Shown: positions 9,624 to 21,719, numbered from the stretch's first letter. The stretch is DNA of 64,000 bases from Meghimatium bilineatum (GCA_034231615.1 CM067306.1:67673579-67737578), one strand, 5' to 3'. The notes: generated from the letters alone by a model not told the origin. Program-made: numbers and translations.

Positions 9624-12585
9624 CTGGACATCTCTAGGGGCAGGATAATGAGACCACTTGGACATCTCTAGGAGCACGATAATGAGACCTCTTGGACATC
9701 CCTGGGAACAAGATAATGAGATCACTTGGACATCTCTGGGAGCAAGATAATGATGGAATTTTAACATCTCTGGGACCAGGATAATGATGGCACTTGAACA
9801 TCTCTGGGAGCAAGATAATTAGGAAACTTGGACATCTCTGGGAGCAAGATAATGAGGAAACTTGGACATCTCTGGTAGCAGGATAATGAGACCACTTGGA
9901 CATCTCTAGGGGCAGGATAATGAGACCACTTGGACATCCCTGGGAGCAAGATAATGAGACCACTTGGACATCCCTGGGAACAAGGTAATGAGACCACTTG
10001 GACATCTCTGGGAGCAAGATAATGAGGAAACTTGGACATCTCTGGGAGCAAGATAATGAGGAAACTTGGACATCTCTGGGAGCAAGATAATTAGGAAACT
10101 TGGACATCTCTGGGAGCAAGATAATGACACCACTTGGACATCTCTGGGAGCAAGATAATGAGACCACTTGGACATCTCTGGGAGCAAGATAATGACACCA
10201 CTTGGACATCTCTGGGAGTAGGATAATGAGGAAACTTGGACATCTCTGGGAACAAGATAATGAGACCACTTGGACATCTCTGGGAACAAGATAATGAGAC
10301 CACTTGGACATCTCTGGGAGCAAGATAATGATGGAATTTTAACATCTCTGGGACCAGGATAATGATGGCACTTGAACATCTCTGGGAGCAAGATAATGAG
10401 GAAACTTGGACATCTCTGGGAGCAAGATAATGAGGAAACTTGGACATCTCTGGGAGCAAGATAATGACACCACTTGGACATCTCTGGGAGTAGGATAATG
10501 AGGAAACTTGGACATCTCTGGGAGCAAGATAATGAGGAAACTTGGACATCTCTGGGAACAAGATAATGACACCACTTGGACATCTCTGGGAACAAGATAA
10601 TGATACCACTTGGACATCTCTGGGAGTAGGTTAATGAGGAAACTTGGACATCTCTGGGAGCAAGATAATGAGATCACTTGGACATCTCTGGGAGCAAGAT
10701 AATGATGGAATTTTAACATCTCTGGGACCAGGATAATGATGGCACTTGAACATCTCTGGGAGCAAGATAATTAGGAAACTTGGACATCTCTGGGAGCAAG
10801 ATAATGAGGAAACTTGGACATCTCTGGTAGCAGGATAATGAGACCACTTGGACATCTCTAGGGGCAGGATAATGAGACCACTTGGACATCCATGGGAGCA
10901 AGATAATGAGACCACTTGGACATCCCTGGGAACAAGGTAATGAGACCACTTGGACATCTCTGGGAACAAGATAATGAGACTACTTGGACATCTCTGGGAG
11001 CAAGATAATGAGGTTACTTGGACATCTCTGGGAGCAAGATAATGAGGAAACTTGGACATCTCTGGGAGCAAGATAATGACACCACTTGGACATCTCTGGG
11101 AGTAGGATAATGAGGAAACTTGGACATCTCTGGGAGCAAGATAATGAGGAAACTTGGACATCTCTGGGAACAAGATAATGACACCACTTGGACATCTCTG
11201 GGAACAAGATAATGAGACCACTTGGACATCTCTGGGAGTAGGATAATGAGGAAACTTGGACATCTCTGGGAGCAAGATAATGAGGAAACTTGGACATCTC
11301 TGGGAACAAGATAATGACACCACTTGGACATCTCTGGGAACAAGATAATGATACCACTTGGACATCTCTGGGAGTAGGATAATGAGGAAACTTGGACATC
11401 TCTGGGAGCAAGATAATTAGGAAACTTGGACATCTCTGGGAGCAAGATAATGATGGAATTTTAACATCTCCGGGACCAGGATAATGATGGCACTTGAACA
11501 TCTCTGGGAGCAAGATAATTAGGAAACTTGGACATCTCTGGGAGCAAGATAATGAGGAAACTTGGACATCTCTGGTAGCAGGATAATGAGACCACTTGGA
11601 CATCTCTAGGGGCAGGATAATGAAACCACTTGGACATCCCTGGGAGCAAGATAATGAGACCACTTGGACATCCCTGGGAACAAGGTAATGAGACCACGTG
11701 GACATCTCTGGGAACAAGATAATGAGACTACTTGGACATCTCTGGGAGCAATATAATGAGGTTACTTGGACATCTCTGGGAGCAAGATAATGAGGAAACT
11801 TGGACATCTCTGGGAGCAAGATAATGACACCACTTGGACATCTCTGGGAGTAGGATAATGAGGAAACTTGGACATCTCTGGGAGCAAGATAATGAGGAAA
11901 CTTGGACATCTCTGGGAACAAGATAATGACACCACTTGGACATCTCTGGGAACAAGATAATGTTACCACTTGGACATCTCTGGGAGTAGGATAATGAGGA
12001 AACTTGGACATCTCTGGGAGCAAGATAATTAGGAAACTTGGACATCTCTGGGAGCAAGATAACGATGGAATTTTAACATCTCTGGGACCAGGATAATGAT
12101 GGCACTTGAACATCTCTGGGAGCAAGATAATTAGGAAACTTGGACATCTCTGGGAGCAAGATAATGAGGAAACTTGGACATCTCTGGTAGCAGGATAATG
12201 AGACCACTTGGACATCTCTAGGGGCAGGATAATGAGACCACTTGGACATCCCTGGGAGCAGGATAATGAGACCACTTGGACATCCCTGGGAACAAGGTAA
12301 TGAGGAAACTTGGACATCTCTGGGAGCAAGATAATGACACCACTTGACATCTCTGGGAACAAGATAATGATACCACTTGGACATCTCTGGGAGTAGGATA
12401 ATGAGGAAACTTGGACATCTCTGGGAGCAAGATAATTAGGAAACTTGGACATCTCTGGGAGCAAGATAATTAGGAAACTTGAACATCTCTGGGAGCAAGA
12501 TAATGAGGCAACTTGAACATCTCTGGGAGCAAGATAATGAGGAAACTTGGACATCCCTGGGAACAAGATAATTAGACCACCTGGA
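9624..12585. repeat. 34-bp minisatellite, about 87 units, with higher-order structure
   Basis: The unit is ggacatctctgggagcaag then ataatgagaccactt. Because 34 is not a multiple of three, each minus-strand frame passes through all three registers of the unit and stays open, which creates spurious overlapping reading frames of up to 584 codons. A variant doublet (gatggaattttaacatctc) recurs at 9752, 10330, 10704, 11452 and 12064. The spacings are 578, 374, 748 and 612 bp, which are exactly 17, 11, 22 and 18 units. The array fills most of the intron between exons 5 and 6. Confidence 0.97.
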
Positions 12586-13484
12586 CCACATCTTTTATAT
12601 TTTTGATGATTGTCGGTACAATCAATCACATTTTCAGTACGATCAATCACATTTTCAGTACAATTAATCAAAGTACAAACTAGAATTCCCCCCCCCCCAC
12701 ACCGTCTCTGAGAGGTGTGAATTTCTTGGGACAAAGCCTCCTACTCAGGATACAATTGCAACAATTGTAATAATTGCAATAATTGCAAAACTTATTATAA
12801 TAAGACCGTATGATTGATATGTAGATTTAGTCTATCTGTCTATACTGTTAACTAGATTTTTTTGTATCTGTTTGTGGGCTGTAAAATGTGTTTGCGTTCT
12901 TCCTACATATTACTCCAAGGGAGTAAACCTTTAAGATGGTAATATGACACAATATTTTCTGTTATCACACTTTAAAAAAAAAAGTCCTTCACTTCTGTGT
13001 TAATTTTCATGCTTATTACACAAGTTGATGATATGCCTGGATGACATTGCATATTGTTATCTACTCCTAATAACTTGCAAATATGTGGCTTCTGAGGTCA
13101 AAGGTTTAAGATACAAAAATAAATTTCGGCTCAAGATTTTCCTATCTGGCAAACATAATTTCTACTAGGATGGTAACATTAATCATAGAATGGTATCAAT
13201 GGTTTTCTTGAACAATCTTGTAAGTTTCCACTATCTTTTAAGAAGTTTTGTTCAAAGTTCTTAAAAAAGTAGTGGATAAATAATCATTGAATCATAGCCT
13301 GGATTTAGCAACATTTATAGTCAGTATAGGAGGATAAAATTTACACTGTTCAGTATCATTATCAGTGCATGACTTCAACAGGATATTTATATGATGTTTG
13401 GACCATTAAACAATCTAACTAGCCACTGTGGTGAAGTAATTATGAAACTTGCCCACTGACCCACATAATCCAAGTTTCTTCATC
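12586..13484. other. Intron sequence without recognised features
   Basis: Near the array end there are three short repeats of cagtacaatcaatcacattt and a nine-base C run near 12690. The rest is AT-rich intron with no coding or mobile signature that I can recognise. Confidence 0.6.
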
Positions 13485-13755
13485 TTCTTCTGTGTGTGTT
13501 CTCAAACACCTACAGACTAGAAGTAATCTCAAGAACAGAATGCATTATATCATAGTCTAAAGTCTGGCTGTGATATCTGAACCCTTTGACCTGACACGTC
13601 TGACTTCAGCATGGCTTCTGAGTCACTTTATAAGATGGAATAACCAATTCCCACCAAATGCCTCCTTAGTCACCTCATACAACATACATGGCAAGTAACT
13701 GTGTTGCCATTCTTTGCTTCCACTTCAGGCACCGTGGAAACATGCACAGATGTGT
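13485..13755 (-). repeat. Dispersed repeat family A, copy
   Basis: Shared landmarks are tgtgttctcaaacacctac, gtctggctgtgatatctgaacc, tgacttcagcatggcttctg, ctccttagtcacctcatac and accgtggaaacatgcaca. It is a well-preserved full-length copy. Confidence 0.7.
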
Positions 13756-13774
13756 TATGATAATGATGCTTTTG

Positions 13775-13966
13775 TTATTGGTGGTTAATTTTTTTAATGG
13801 CTTGGATGAGAGTCCTCTTTTCCTGGTAGGTTATTTCTTAGTCTTTTTGTTCCTGTGTTGCTCCATCTTTTGCTTGCATATCTGACTTAATTTCCTGGTA
13901 ATGCCACAGTGGGATTGGTATCCACTGTAGCACTACCCATCTTTCGAAGCTCACTTCTAAAAGGGA
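13775..13966 (-). mobile_element. LINE RNase H fragment
   Basis: Minus reading gives VVLQWIP followed by a broken HCGIPGNE-type segment, then AKDGATQEQKD and EITYQEKRTLIQAI. This is the C-terminal part of the RNase H domain seen in the LINE at 24415-26459. Only about 64 codons remain. It lies just 3' of exon 5 of the host gene. Confidence 0.8.
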
Positions 13967-14003
13967 CAAAATTCAAAAAAAAGTATTGATGACAGTTACT
14001 TAC

Positions 14004-14093
14004 CCTGACAAGATGTCTGATCATATTTTCTTTGATACCACAATCCAAAGCTATCACTTTGATACGGTTTCCTTTTCCAAAATATTTAATTTC
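14004..14093 (-). CDS. CPS1: Carbamoyl-phosphate synthase, coding exon 5: linker to GATase domain
   Basis: This exon encodes EIKYFGKGNRIKVIALDCG and IKENMIRHLVR, residues 209-238. It corresponds to the CPS1 stretch with YGKGN, then VxAVDCGIKNNxIRxLVKRG. The DCGIK motif opens the GATase fold. The acceptor AG is at 14094-14095 and the donor GTAAGT starts at 14003. The exon is exactly 30 codons, phase 0 at both ends. Confidence 0.93.
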
Positions 14094-14095
14094 CT

Positions 14096-15560
14096 GGTAT
14101 GAGGGAAGATGTACAACAAATCTCAGTAATTATAAATCAAATTTTTAAACAATAGACATGACAGCAACATAAGTGTCAACTAGTACGGATTTTCCGTATT
14201 GATATGGATTTCGGGCCCAGAAAAATTTATTTAAATATTTTAAAAAAACAATTTACTGAAATTTAAAGACCAAATAACTTTTTTAAAAACCATTTCTTTA
14301 ATCTCACATGCACATATTAAACATGTTCATGGGTAAAAAAAAAGTTCTTTTAGTGTTTAATATGGACGTTTTGATTTAAATAGGGGCCTATGCATATAAA
14401 TTGTAAAAAAAAAATTCAAGTTTGTGAGCGCCAGTGTCTTTTCTTCAGGCATGTTGTAGGAGGCAAGTAAGGAAAGTTGGGGGATAGGCTGACAACCTGT
14501 CACCTGTGAAACAAGTCATCATTCTCACATCGTGTCTCAATTTCTTCTTTTGTTGTCTATCAAATAATCTCCATGGATGATGAAGAGATGCAAGCTAGTT
14601 CTCATTGCATCCTCGTCCTTTTGTGGTAGACAACAATCACATGTTAGATGTGCCATGTGGTAGACAACCTCTAGGTGATGGGGAATGTTAGATATGCCAT
14701 TTCTGTGGATGGGTCAACAAATCTGACAGAAGAATGATGAGATCGTTGACCCACACACGTGAGCTGTACTCCTGGCAAGATGTGATAATCCTAGGATACT
14801 GCTGCTGTAGAATGCCTCCCTTCTGGGACTAAATGTGCATCCATAAACATCTGTTAAACTGGGTGTCACCTTTGTTAACAACAGAAAGGAACTCTACTTT
14901 TGTCAGAAGAACAGTGAGCTGTCAAGAGCTACCTGCTCACAGTTAAAGGGATTATTTTATCATCATCATGTGTCAAGAGCTACATAAAGAGATTATTTCA
15001 CAATTATCATGTAAAGGACAGCTACTGTGCTGTCAGTGCTTGAAAGGAGAGTAAAAAATGTTGGTTGCTGGCGGTTAAAAAAAGGTTGGTTGCTGATCCA
15101 GTGGTCCATGGACTCATGCACTTTGTATTACTGGGAAGTCTGTGGATTTTCGGCCCACCCAGGGCCAGAGAATAACTATCACACCTCCAGGAAGGTAGGT
15201 TTCAACCTATGCACTGCTCTTAGCCACTGTAGCCAAGATAGGGTTCACTGTGCTCATTTCCCGCTACCAATTGACTACTGGTTATGCCAAACTTCTCTAT
15301 TGCTCCAGGCATGCAACCAAATGTTCAAGTCGAAAGGATTGTCACGTCCTGAGTCACTGTGCCTCTATGATGGGTTTCAGCCATAAGAAAAAACAGTGCT
15401 GCCAGTTTCCTCCTCCCCAGTGCTGCACAGTACACCTCTGGCTCCCTCCCAACAACAGAGGGTGCATACATATTCAGGTAAATATGAAACAAATTTCAAC
15501 AACAAAATAAAAGCATAATTGTATAGATGACATGCCATGAAACTTCTCTAAGAAGATAAC
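14096..15560. other. Intron sequence, unassigned
   Basis: Intron 4-5 is mostly AT-rich to 14420. From about 14430 to 15500 it is a less AT-rich block with a short run of related phrases (gtagacaaca, gatatgccat). Open stretches around 15027-15510 have no family resemblance that I can see, and I do not call a gene. Confidence 0.5.
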
Positions 15561-15564
15561 CTCA

Positions 15565-15862
15565 ATATAACGGCATGTCATCCACTAAGGTTTTCTGTTG
15601 CATGGGTGGTATGTTTAGTGGACCATTGGTGAGACCCACAGATGCAACCACACGCGTTATGAAGTCTGATGTGTCTGGCAGATATTGCAACCAAAGCTGC
15701 AAACCATGACATAACATTCTCCAGACTTTAAAAATAAATTTCATTACTGTGTGTTTTCCTGTTTAAGGAGTGCAACAAGGCTTTTTTGGATGTCCATTCT
15801 CCGGACTACATCCTGCTAATGTACAGGAGTTTGAGAACAAACACAGAAGAATTTTCCAAAAC
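15565..15862 (+). repeat. Dispersed repeat family A, inverted copy
   Basis: This is the only clear family A copy in the opposite orientation. Reverse-complement landmarks are tgtcatggtttgcagcttt (15691-15720) and the end motif caggagtttgagaacaaacacagaagaa at 15820-15850, read directly on plus. A short unrelated segment appears to interrupt it near 15740-15780. Confidence 0.6.
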
Positions 15863-15920
15863 TACTGTTGAAATTGTAGACATCACTAATACATCCAATC
15901 AAGAATGGAGTGGGTGGTTC

Positions 15921-15945
15921 GGGGGGGGGGGGGGGGGGGGGGGGG
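15921..15945. repeat. Homopolymer of 25 G
   Basis: An uninterrupted run of G. The true length may differ because such runs are hard to sequence. Bases 15946-16397 beyond it hold no recognised feature. Confidence 0.95.
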
Positions 15946-16399
15946 ATTATAATGCTGAAACATTCCCACCACCCCAAGGGAAAAAATAAAATTTGTAGTG
16001 CTGGGAAAAAGGTAAAATGGAGGATTACACTCACCCTTCTTTCTCCCCCTCCCCCATGTTTTTCCCCAGAAGAAGATCACGAAAAAAGAAGTGATCAATT
16101 TTATTTTTATTTAAATTTCTTTAAATTCTACTGTTGACCAGCAGACCATGGTTTCACGTTTGCTCACTATCCAAGGTTTGAAATATTCATTATTCCCACG
16201 GTTCACTCAGGTACAAGAAAGTATGGTACCAGTGCTCATTTTCTGGTGTTCATATTCCACAAAGGTTAGGGAATGCCATCACCACTGATCATGTATGGTT
16301 GATGACTTTAGACTGTTTCTGGTCAACCATTGACTATGCAGCTAGCACTTATGGGAAAACTGTTATGACACTGATTCATAACTCAGCTTGTCTTGAGCT

Positions 16400-16550
16400 T
16401 TACAGTCAACTTGAATATAGCATACTTGACCGTTAACAGTCAACTTGAGTATAGCATACTTGACCTTTACAGTCAACTCAAGTATAGCATACTTGACCTT
16501 TACAGTCAACTTGAGTATAGCATACTTGACCTTTACAGACAACTTGAGTA
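16400..16550. repeat. Minisatellite, 33-bp unit, 4-5 copies
   Basis: The unit tacagtcaacttgagtatag then catacttgacctt is nearly perfect in each copy. Confidence 0.92.
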
Positions 16551-16767
16551 AATCAAAACCCTAGATTATGTCCTTCAAACCTGTCCACACTATCAGGATG
16601 TCTGAAACTGACTGACCAAGGAGCCACACTAGAAAACTAACTCTAGGACATGAAAAATAATATAAATCATGCCACAAGTTTAATTTAAAAAATATAAGTG
16701 TTGAAGTCTCAGAACACAGAGTGTGCTGTACTCCAGGCACACAATACATGCTCAATCTCCTGCAGCT

Positions 16768-17035
16768 TCTTGTGTGCTCTTTCTCAAATTCCTGTAGATT
16801 AACAGGACGTAATTGTGAGAAAAAAATGAACTGTGCCATGGTTTACAGTTCGGCTGTGATATCTGAACCTTTCAGCTCACTCTTTCATTATTAATATTTT
16901 TTTTATCCCTATGACTTTCCATGAGATGGGATAGGATGGAATGCTCACAATCAAAATGTACTTATGGCAGGTTATTGTGTTGCTATTCTTATTCTTTGGT
17001 TCCCTCTTGAACCCTGACAAAACACTGGCACTCTC
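16768..17035 (-). repeat. Dispersed repeat family A, copy
   Basis: Landmarks are tctttctcaaattcctgtag, attaacaggacgta, catggtttacagttcggctg, gagatgggata and ttattgtgttgctattctta. Confidence 0.6.
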
Positions 17036-17083
17036 ACCTACAAATGCTTTTTTGGTACTTACCTGTTAACCATGCTCCTGCAT

Positions 17084-17290
17084 TGTAATGTGAAACAAAT
17101 TGTAACGTGAACAAATTGTATGTGAAACAAATTGTAATGTGAAACAAATTGTAATGTGAAACAAATTGTATGTGAAACAAATTGTAATGTGAAACAAAAT
17201 GTAATGTGAAACAAATTGTATGTGAAACAAAATGTAATGTGAAACAAATTGTATGTGAAACAAATTGTAATGTGAAACAAAATGTAGCTC
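17084..17290. repeat. Minisatellite, 15-17 bp unit (tgtgaaacaaattgtaa)
   Basis: About 13 units alternate between a form with aatg and a shorter form with atg. Confidence 0.9.
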
Positions 17291-17579
17291 AACCAAGGGA
17301 GGAAAGAACAATTAACATAATGTACAAAGGGAAGCAATCAAAACAGACAAAAAAACATTTATTGGAATAAAAAATTTGAAAAGAAGTTTATTTATTCTAG
17401 GGAACAGTATACTGTGATGTCATATTCCAAATGACAAAAAAATTGTCTAACCAGAAGAAAATATACTGCCTATTTGTCAGTTCTTGCAAGTTTCACAACA
17501 TTTTAACAACAATAAAAGAGTTCTGTGTGTGAATGAAACATGATGTCATATTTACATGTGCTGTTGTCAATACAAGATT

Positions 17580-17737
17580 TATCTTCTTCTTTAGCATTCA
17601 TCGTCAAACTCCCGCTAGATCTCTCTTGTAGCAAGACAATGATTTCACTAGATTTCCAGCACGATGTAGTCCAGAGAATGGTAATGCATTGTGTGACAGT
17701 TTCATTTGTGCTAATGGCATAACACATCTGTCTTCGG
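17580..17737 (-). repeat. Dispersed repeat family B (SINE-like), copy 2
   Basis: The plus strand shows cttcttctttagcattcat, aactcccgctagatctctc, agatttccagcacgatg and cacatctgtcttcggctg. This is the reverse complement of the copies at 8172 and 60246. Confidence 0.7.
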
Positions 17738-17832
17738 CTGAAAGATTTATCTATCAAGTAGAATTTTGTAAACAAACAAAAAACAAGATTGGGTGAGCAT
17801 GGTTAACAGAAAAGTACCACTTTTTTATATTT

Positions 17833-17970
17833 GCATTTGTTCTCAAATTCCTGTCAGCTAACAGGATGTAGTTCAGAGATCGGAATGTACAGTTGTGTCA
17901 ATAAGAGCTTGACTGTGATATCTACACCATTCAACTTGACACATCCAATTTCAGCACTGCAGTTTTTAGT
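17833..17970 (-). repeat. Dispersed repeat family A, partial copy
   Basis: It keeps tttgttctcaaattcctgtc, taacaggatgtagttcagag and gcttgactgtgatatctac, then fades before exon 4 of the host gene. Confidence 0.55.
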
Positions 17971-18073
17971 ACCCAATTGCAAGGAATCTTGACACAATTT
18001 GTTTCAATTTAAAATAAGATTTTTCTATTACAAAAGTCTTAAAACAGTTTCAGCAGTACTTTTTTAAACTTAC

Positions 18074-18313
18074 TTTTGTAGAGACTTCTTGGATGAGGTT
18101 TCTGAGATTAGGGTCTTGGAAATCAATGGGAGAGTCATCAAACTCAATCTTTCCAAGCACTGTACCTTCATCTCGGACAATCTTTGTAATCATGCGAGTA
18201 TCAATGCCATATAAAGCAGGAATGCCATCTTCTTGTAGCCACTGAGACAAGGTCTTGACAGAATTCCAGTGGCTTGGTTTATGGCAGTAATCTTGAACAA
18301 GAAGACCAGATAC
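18074..18313 (-). CDS. CPS1: Carbamoyl-phosphate synthase, coding exon 4: small-subunit domain
   Basis: This 80-codon exon encodes [55 protein letters not shown] and LIQEVSTK, residues 129-208. It tracks CPS1 closely: [41 protein letters not shown] and AEVSTK. CAD differs in this region (LREQGSLLGKL), so CPS I/III is the better assignment. The acceptor AG is at 18314-18315 and the donor GTAAGT starts at 18073. Both ends are phase 0. This is the part of the protein that corresponds to the N-terminal interaction domain of bacterial CarA. Confidence 0.96.
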
Positions 18314-18401
18314 CTAGTGAAAGACAAGATCAAAATACAATTTTGAAATTTGAATTATTGCTGCCAATCTAAATTTATAATTCATTCTTGATATTTGTGC
18401 G

Positions 18402-18541
18402 TGTGAAATAAAACATTTATGTGTGAAATAAAACATGTCTGTGTGAATAAAACATATAGGCTGATGTATAGGAACGAAAATATTTATGTGTGAATACAAT
18501 ATTTATGTGTAAATAAAATATTTATGTGTGAAATAAAACAT
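18402..18541. repeat. Minisatellite, about 20-bp unit (tatgtgtgaaataaaacat)
   Basis: About six units with small length changes, in the intron 5' of exon 4. Confidence 0.8.
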
Positions 18542-18547
18542 CTGGAC

Positions 18548-18650
18548 CAAGATGGTGAGAGATAACGTATGTGTCCTCATAAGGTAATAGATATTCAATT
18601 GTTCCTCCTGAAAGCAATGACAAACTAAAAAAGTATTGTGCCAAGAATGT
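18548..18650. repeat. Dispersed repeat family C, copy 2
   Basis: It resembles 632-738 through aagatggt, aacgtatgtgtcctcataagg, ttgttcctcctgaaagcaatg and gtattgtgccaagaa. Confidence 0.5.
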
Positions 18651-19393
18651 CATTATGGATGTGTCCCAACATCAACAGCAGACATCCAAGAAGCGGAAAA
18701 AGTGTATGACCAGTTACAGACAACAATAGATAGTACCAAGAGACAAGATATATTAGATATATATTGGATGATTTCAACAACAAGTTAGGAGAAAGCAGAC
18801 TAGGATACAAACATACTAACAGACAAGATATATTAGTTATAATTGATGATTTCAACACCAAGTTAGGAGAAAGCAGACTAGGATACAAACATACTAACAG
18901 ACAAGATATATTAGTTATAATTGATGATTTCAACACCAAGTTAGGAGAAAGCAAACTAGGATATGAATATAAAGTGAAGGGCAGATTTGGACTAGAAGAT
19001 AGAAACAATCAAGGAGAAGCATTAATTCACTTCCGCCTGATAAAAAAAAATTAACCATCTCAAATGCCCTATTCCCATGGTACCTGCGGAGAATGTGTAC
19101 TTGAAGGTCCCTTGACAGAGTAACAAGAAACCAAATAGACTATATCTTGAGACAACAAAGACGAAGATCAAACATCTCAGCGTACAACATATACCCGCGG
19201 GTGCATAATGCAATTCCAATCACAAACTATTAGTATCAAAGTTCAAACAAAAACTCAAGAAAAGTCAGGGGTAAAACAGCCAACATCTATGACTCCTCAA
19301 TCATCCCAGCCAATTACAACATAGAGATTAAAAGCAGATTTTCAATCTTGCAAGAGGAACAAGAAGGATTATCAGTAGAGGTATTAAAACTAT
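18645..19393 (+). mobile_element. LINE endonuclease-domain fragment
   Basis: Plus reading contains an endonuclease core of the exonuclease-endonuclease-phosphatase type used by LINEs: IIDDFNTKLGES (family GDFNAKLG), then VTRNQIDYILRQQRRR and a connector that resembles the region between endonuclease and RT. The core has been tandemly repeated (see 18741-18963) and the frame is broken several times. No RT domain follows. A 39-bp array begins where the LINE homology ends. Confidence 0.8.
18741..18963. repeat. 78-bp in-frame tandem repeat inside the LINE endonuclease
   Basis: The segment encoding DILVIIDDFNTKLGESRLG plus YKHTNRQ is present nearly three times. The 78-bp unit keeps frame (26 codons), so the catalytic DFN motif is repeated. 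Confidence 0.9.
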
Positions 19394-19745
19394 TAAACAG
19401 CAAGGCATTCAGCTTCCAAGACTAGAACTAATAAACAGAAAGGCATTGAGCTTCCAAATTTAGAACTAATCAACAGTAAGGCATTGAGCTTCCAAGACTA
19501 GAACTAATAAACAGAAAGGCATTGAGCTTCCAAGACTAGAACTAATAAACAGAAAGGCATTGAGCTTCAAAGACTAAAACTAATAAACAGAAAGGCATTG
19601 AGCTTCCAAATTTAGAACTAATTAACAGCAAGGCATTGAGCTTCAAAGACTAAAACTAATAAACAGCAAGTCATTGAGCTACCAAGCATAGAACTAATAA
19701 ACAGCAAGGCATTGAGTTTCCAAATTTAGAACTAATCAACAGCAA
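19393..19745. repeat. Minisatellite, 39-bp unit, about 9 copies
   Basis: The unit is aacagaaaggcattgagct then tccaagactagaactaataa. It follows the LINE fragment directly, and its first unit overlaps the last readable LINE residues (KLLNSKAFSFQ), so it probably grew from LINE sequence. Confidence 0.9.
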
Positions 19746-19774
19746 TTGATGATCAATAACAATTTACAAATATT

Positions 19775-20160
19775 CGTATTCTCCAACTCCTGCAGATGTA
19801 CTGATGTAGGACAGAGAACAAATATTTGATGTCATGAAAATGTCCAGAAATTAATTATCTATAATCTTCTTCTACAGAGTTCATTCTCAAACTCAACTCT
19901 CAAAGATGGATATAGTCTGGGGAACAGAATTGGTTTACAGCTTGACCACAATATCTGTTGAATATAATCTGGGCAACAGAATATTGGTTTACAGCTTGAC
20001 TACAATATCTGTACTTCTCAGTCTGAAACATTCAACTGAACATTGCACGGCATCTTTGGTCGGGTGAACTTGACATTTTACAGTGTGACATCACCAACCT
20101 CATGCCCATCCCTCCTTAGTTGCCTCTTTATAACTATGACAGGTATGATAGATAACAATT
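19775..20160 (-). repeat. Dispersed repeat family A, rearranged copy
   Basis: The 5'-to-middle part occurs twice: ttggtttacagcttgaccac at about 19921 and ttggtttacagcttgactac at about 19984. Then come gtctgaaacattcaactgaa and ctccttagttgcctctttat. Bases 20160-20568 beyond it show nothing recognisable. Confidence 0.5.
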
Positions 20161-20568
20161 TTATTATTCTTTGCTGCTACAGCACACATATATTTGTGTT
20201 CTGTAAAAAACCTGCATTCTTGTTGTACTATTTCAATAGGTAGGAACAGAGAAAATAATAGATTGTACAGTTCACAATAAAATGAAAATTCTTGTTTCAA
20301 CCAAATGAGCTTTATCAAGAAACAATAGAAGACAAACTGACAACACTAAATTAAACTAGCATTGCAAAGTCAAATACTCTATGTTAGGGATGTGCAGGAA
20401 GGGATTTTTTTAGCTGTCTGCATTGCAAAGAAACTGCACTAAAGAATAGTAACAACAATCATGGATACTATAACATTTTTATACAGTACACATGAAAGAC
20501 TATTAAATAGAAAACAAGTGTAGGGATGAGAATGAAACAAAAAAGCTATTTGATATTTAACCATGTTA

Positions 20569-20776
20569 AGTGGAGCGCATGGCCGTGGGTTAGAACACCA
20601 TTCACAGACCCTTGTGGTCCCAGGTTCAATTCACGGTTGGGACAGGATTTTTTTCTTTTGGAGGTACAATCAAAATCCTTCTTGTACAGGTCGCGGCGTC
20701 TACTATGACAAAGCGGTCTTTATTTCCACAACCCATAGAAAGACCCCCACACAGGAAAACATGCAGTAACGAAAGT
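20569..20776 (+). mobile_element. tRNA-derived SINE, copy 2
   Basis: Starts agtggagcgcatggccgtg. The B box is ggttcaattca, and the A-box region is atggccgtgggttagaaca. The body contains ttgtacaggtcgcggcgtct, caaagcggtctttatttcc and the end catgcagtaacgaaagt. Sequence left of it (ccatgttaag) and right of it (gttaagtggacatcc) together rebuild one unit of the adjoining 49-bp array. The SINE therefore landed in the first array unit, with a short duplication of gtta or gttaagtgg. Confidence 0.85.
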
Positions 20777-21700
20777 GTTAAGTGGACATCCTTTAACAAT
20801 ACAAGCTAGCATAAGAATTGTACATGTAAAGCAGACATCCTTTGACAATACAAGCTAGCATAAAAATTGTCCATGTAAAGCAGGCATCCTTTGACAATAC
20901 AGGCTAGCATAAGAATTGTCCATGTAAAGCGGACATCCTTTGACAATACAAGCTAGCATAAGAATTGTCCATGTAAAGCAGGCATTCTTTGACAATACAA
21001 GCTAGCATAAGAATTGTCCATGTAAAGCAGGCATCCTTTGACAATACAAACTAGCATAAGAATTGTCCATGTAAAGCAGGCATCCTTTGACAATACAAGC
21101 TAGCATAAGAATTGTCCATGTAAAGCAGGCATCCTTTGACAATACAAACTAGCATAAGAATTGTCCAAGTAAAGCAGGCATCCTTTAACAATACAAGCTA
21201 GCATAAGAATTGTCCATGTAAAGCAGGCATCCTTTGACAATACAAACTAGCATAAGAATTGTCCATGTAAAGCAGGCATCCTTTAACAATACAAGCTAGC
21301 ATAAGAATTGTCCATGTAAAGCAGGCATCCTTTGACAATACAAGCTAGCATAAGAATTGTCCATGTAAAGCAGGCATCCTTTGACAATACAAACTAGCAT
21401 AAGAATTGTCCATGTAAAGCAGGCATCCTTTGACAATACAAACTAGCATAAGAATTGTCCATGTAAAGCAGGCATCCTTTGACAATACAAGCTAGCATAA
21501 GAATTGTCCATGTAAAGCAGGCATCCTTTGACAATACAAGCTAGCATAAGAATTGTCCATGTAAAGCAGGCATCCTTTAACAATACAAGCTAGCATAAGA
21601 ATTGTCCATGTAAAGCAGGCATCCTTTAACAATACAAGCTAGCATAAGAATTGTCCATGTAAAGCAGGCATCCTTTAACAATACAAGCTAGCATAGCATT
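20777..21700. repeat. Minisatellite, 49-bp unit, about 18-19 copies
   Basis: The unit is gtccatgtaaagcaggcat, ccttt(g/a)acaatacaa, gctagcataagaatt. Units are more than 95% alike by eye. The array ends only 20 bases from the 5' splice site of exon 3, so the donor GTATGG is closely followed by satellite. Confidence 0.96.
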
Positions 21701-21719
21701 ACCAATATTAAATCCATAC

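Noticed and set aside
9634-12734. Long overlapping minus-strand open frames (up to 584 codons) with repeats such as SLSCSQRCPSFLIILLPEM
   Set aside because: They are created by the 34-bp satellite, whose unit lacks stops in every register. Several frames over the same bases are equally open, and there is no splice or start context.
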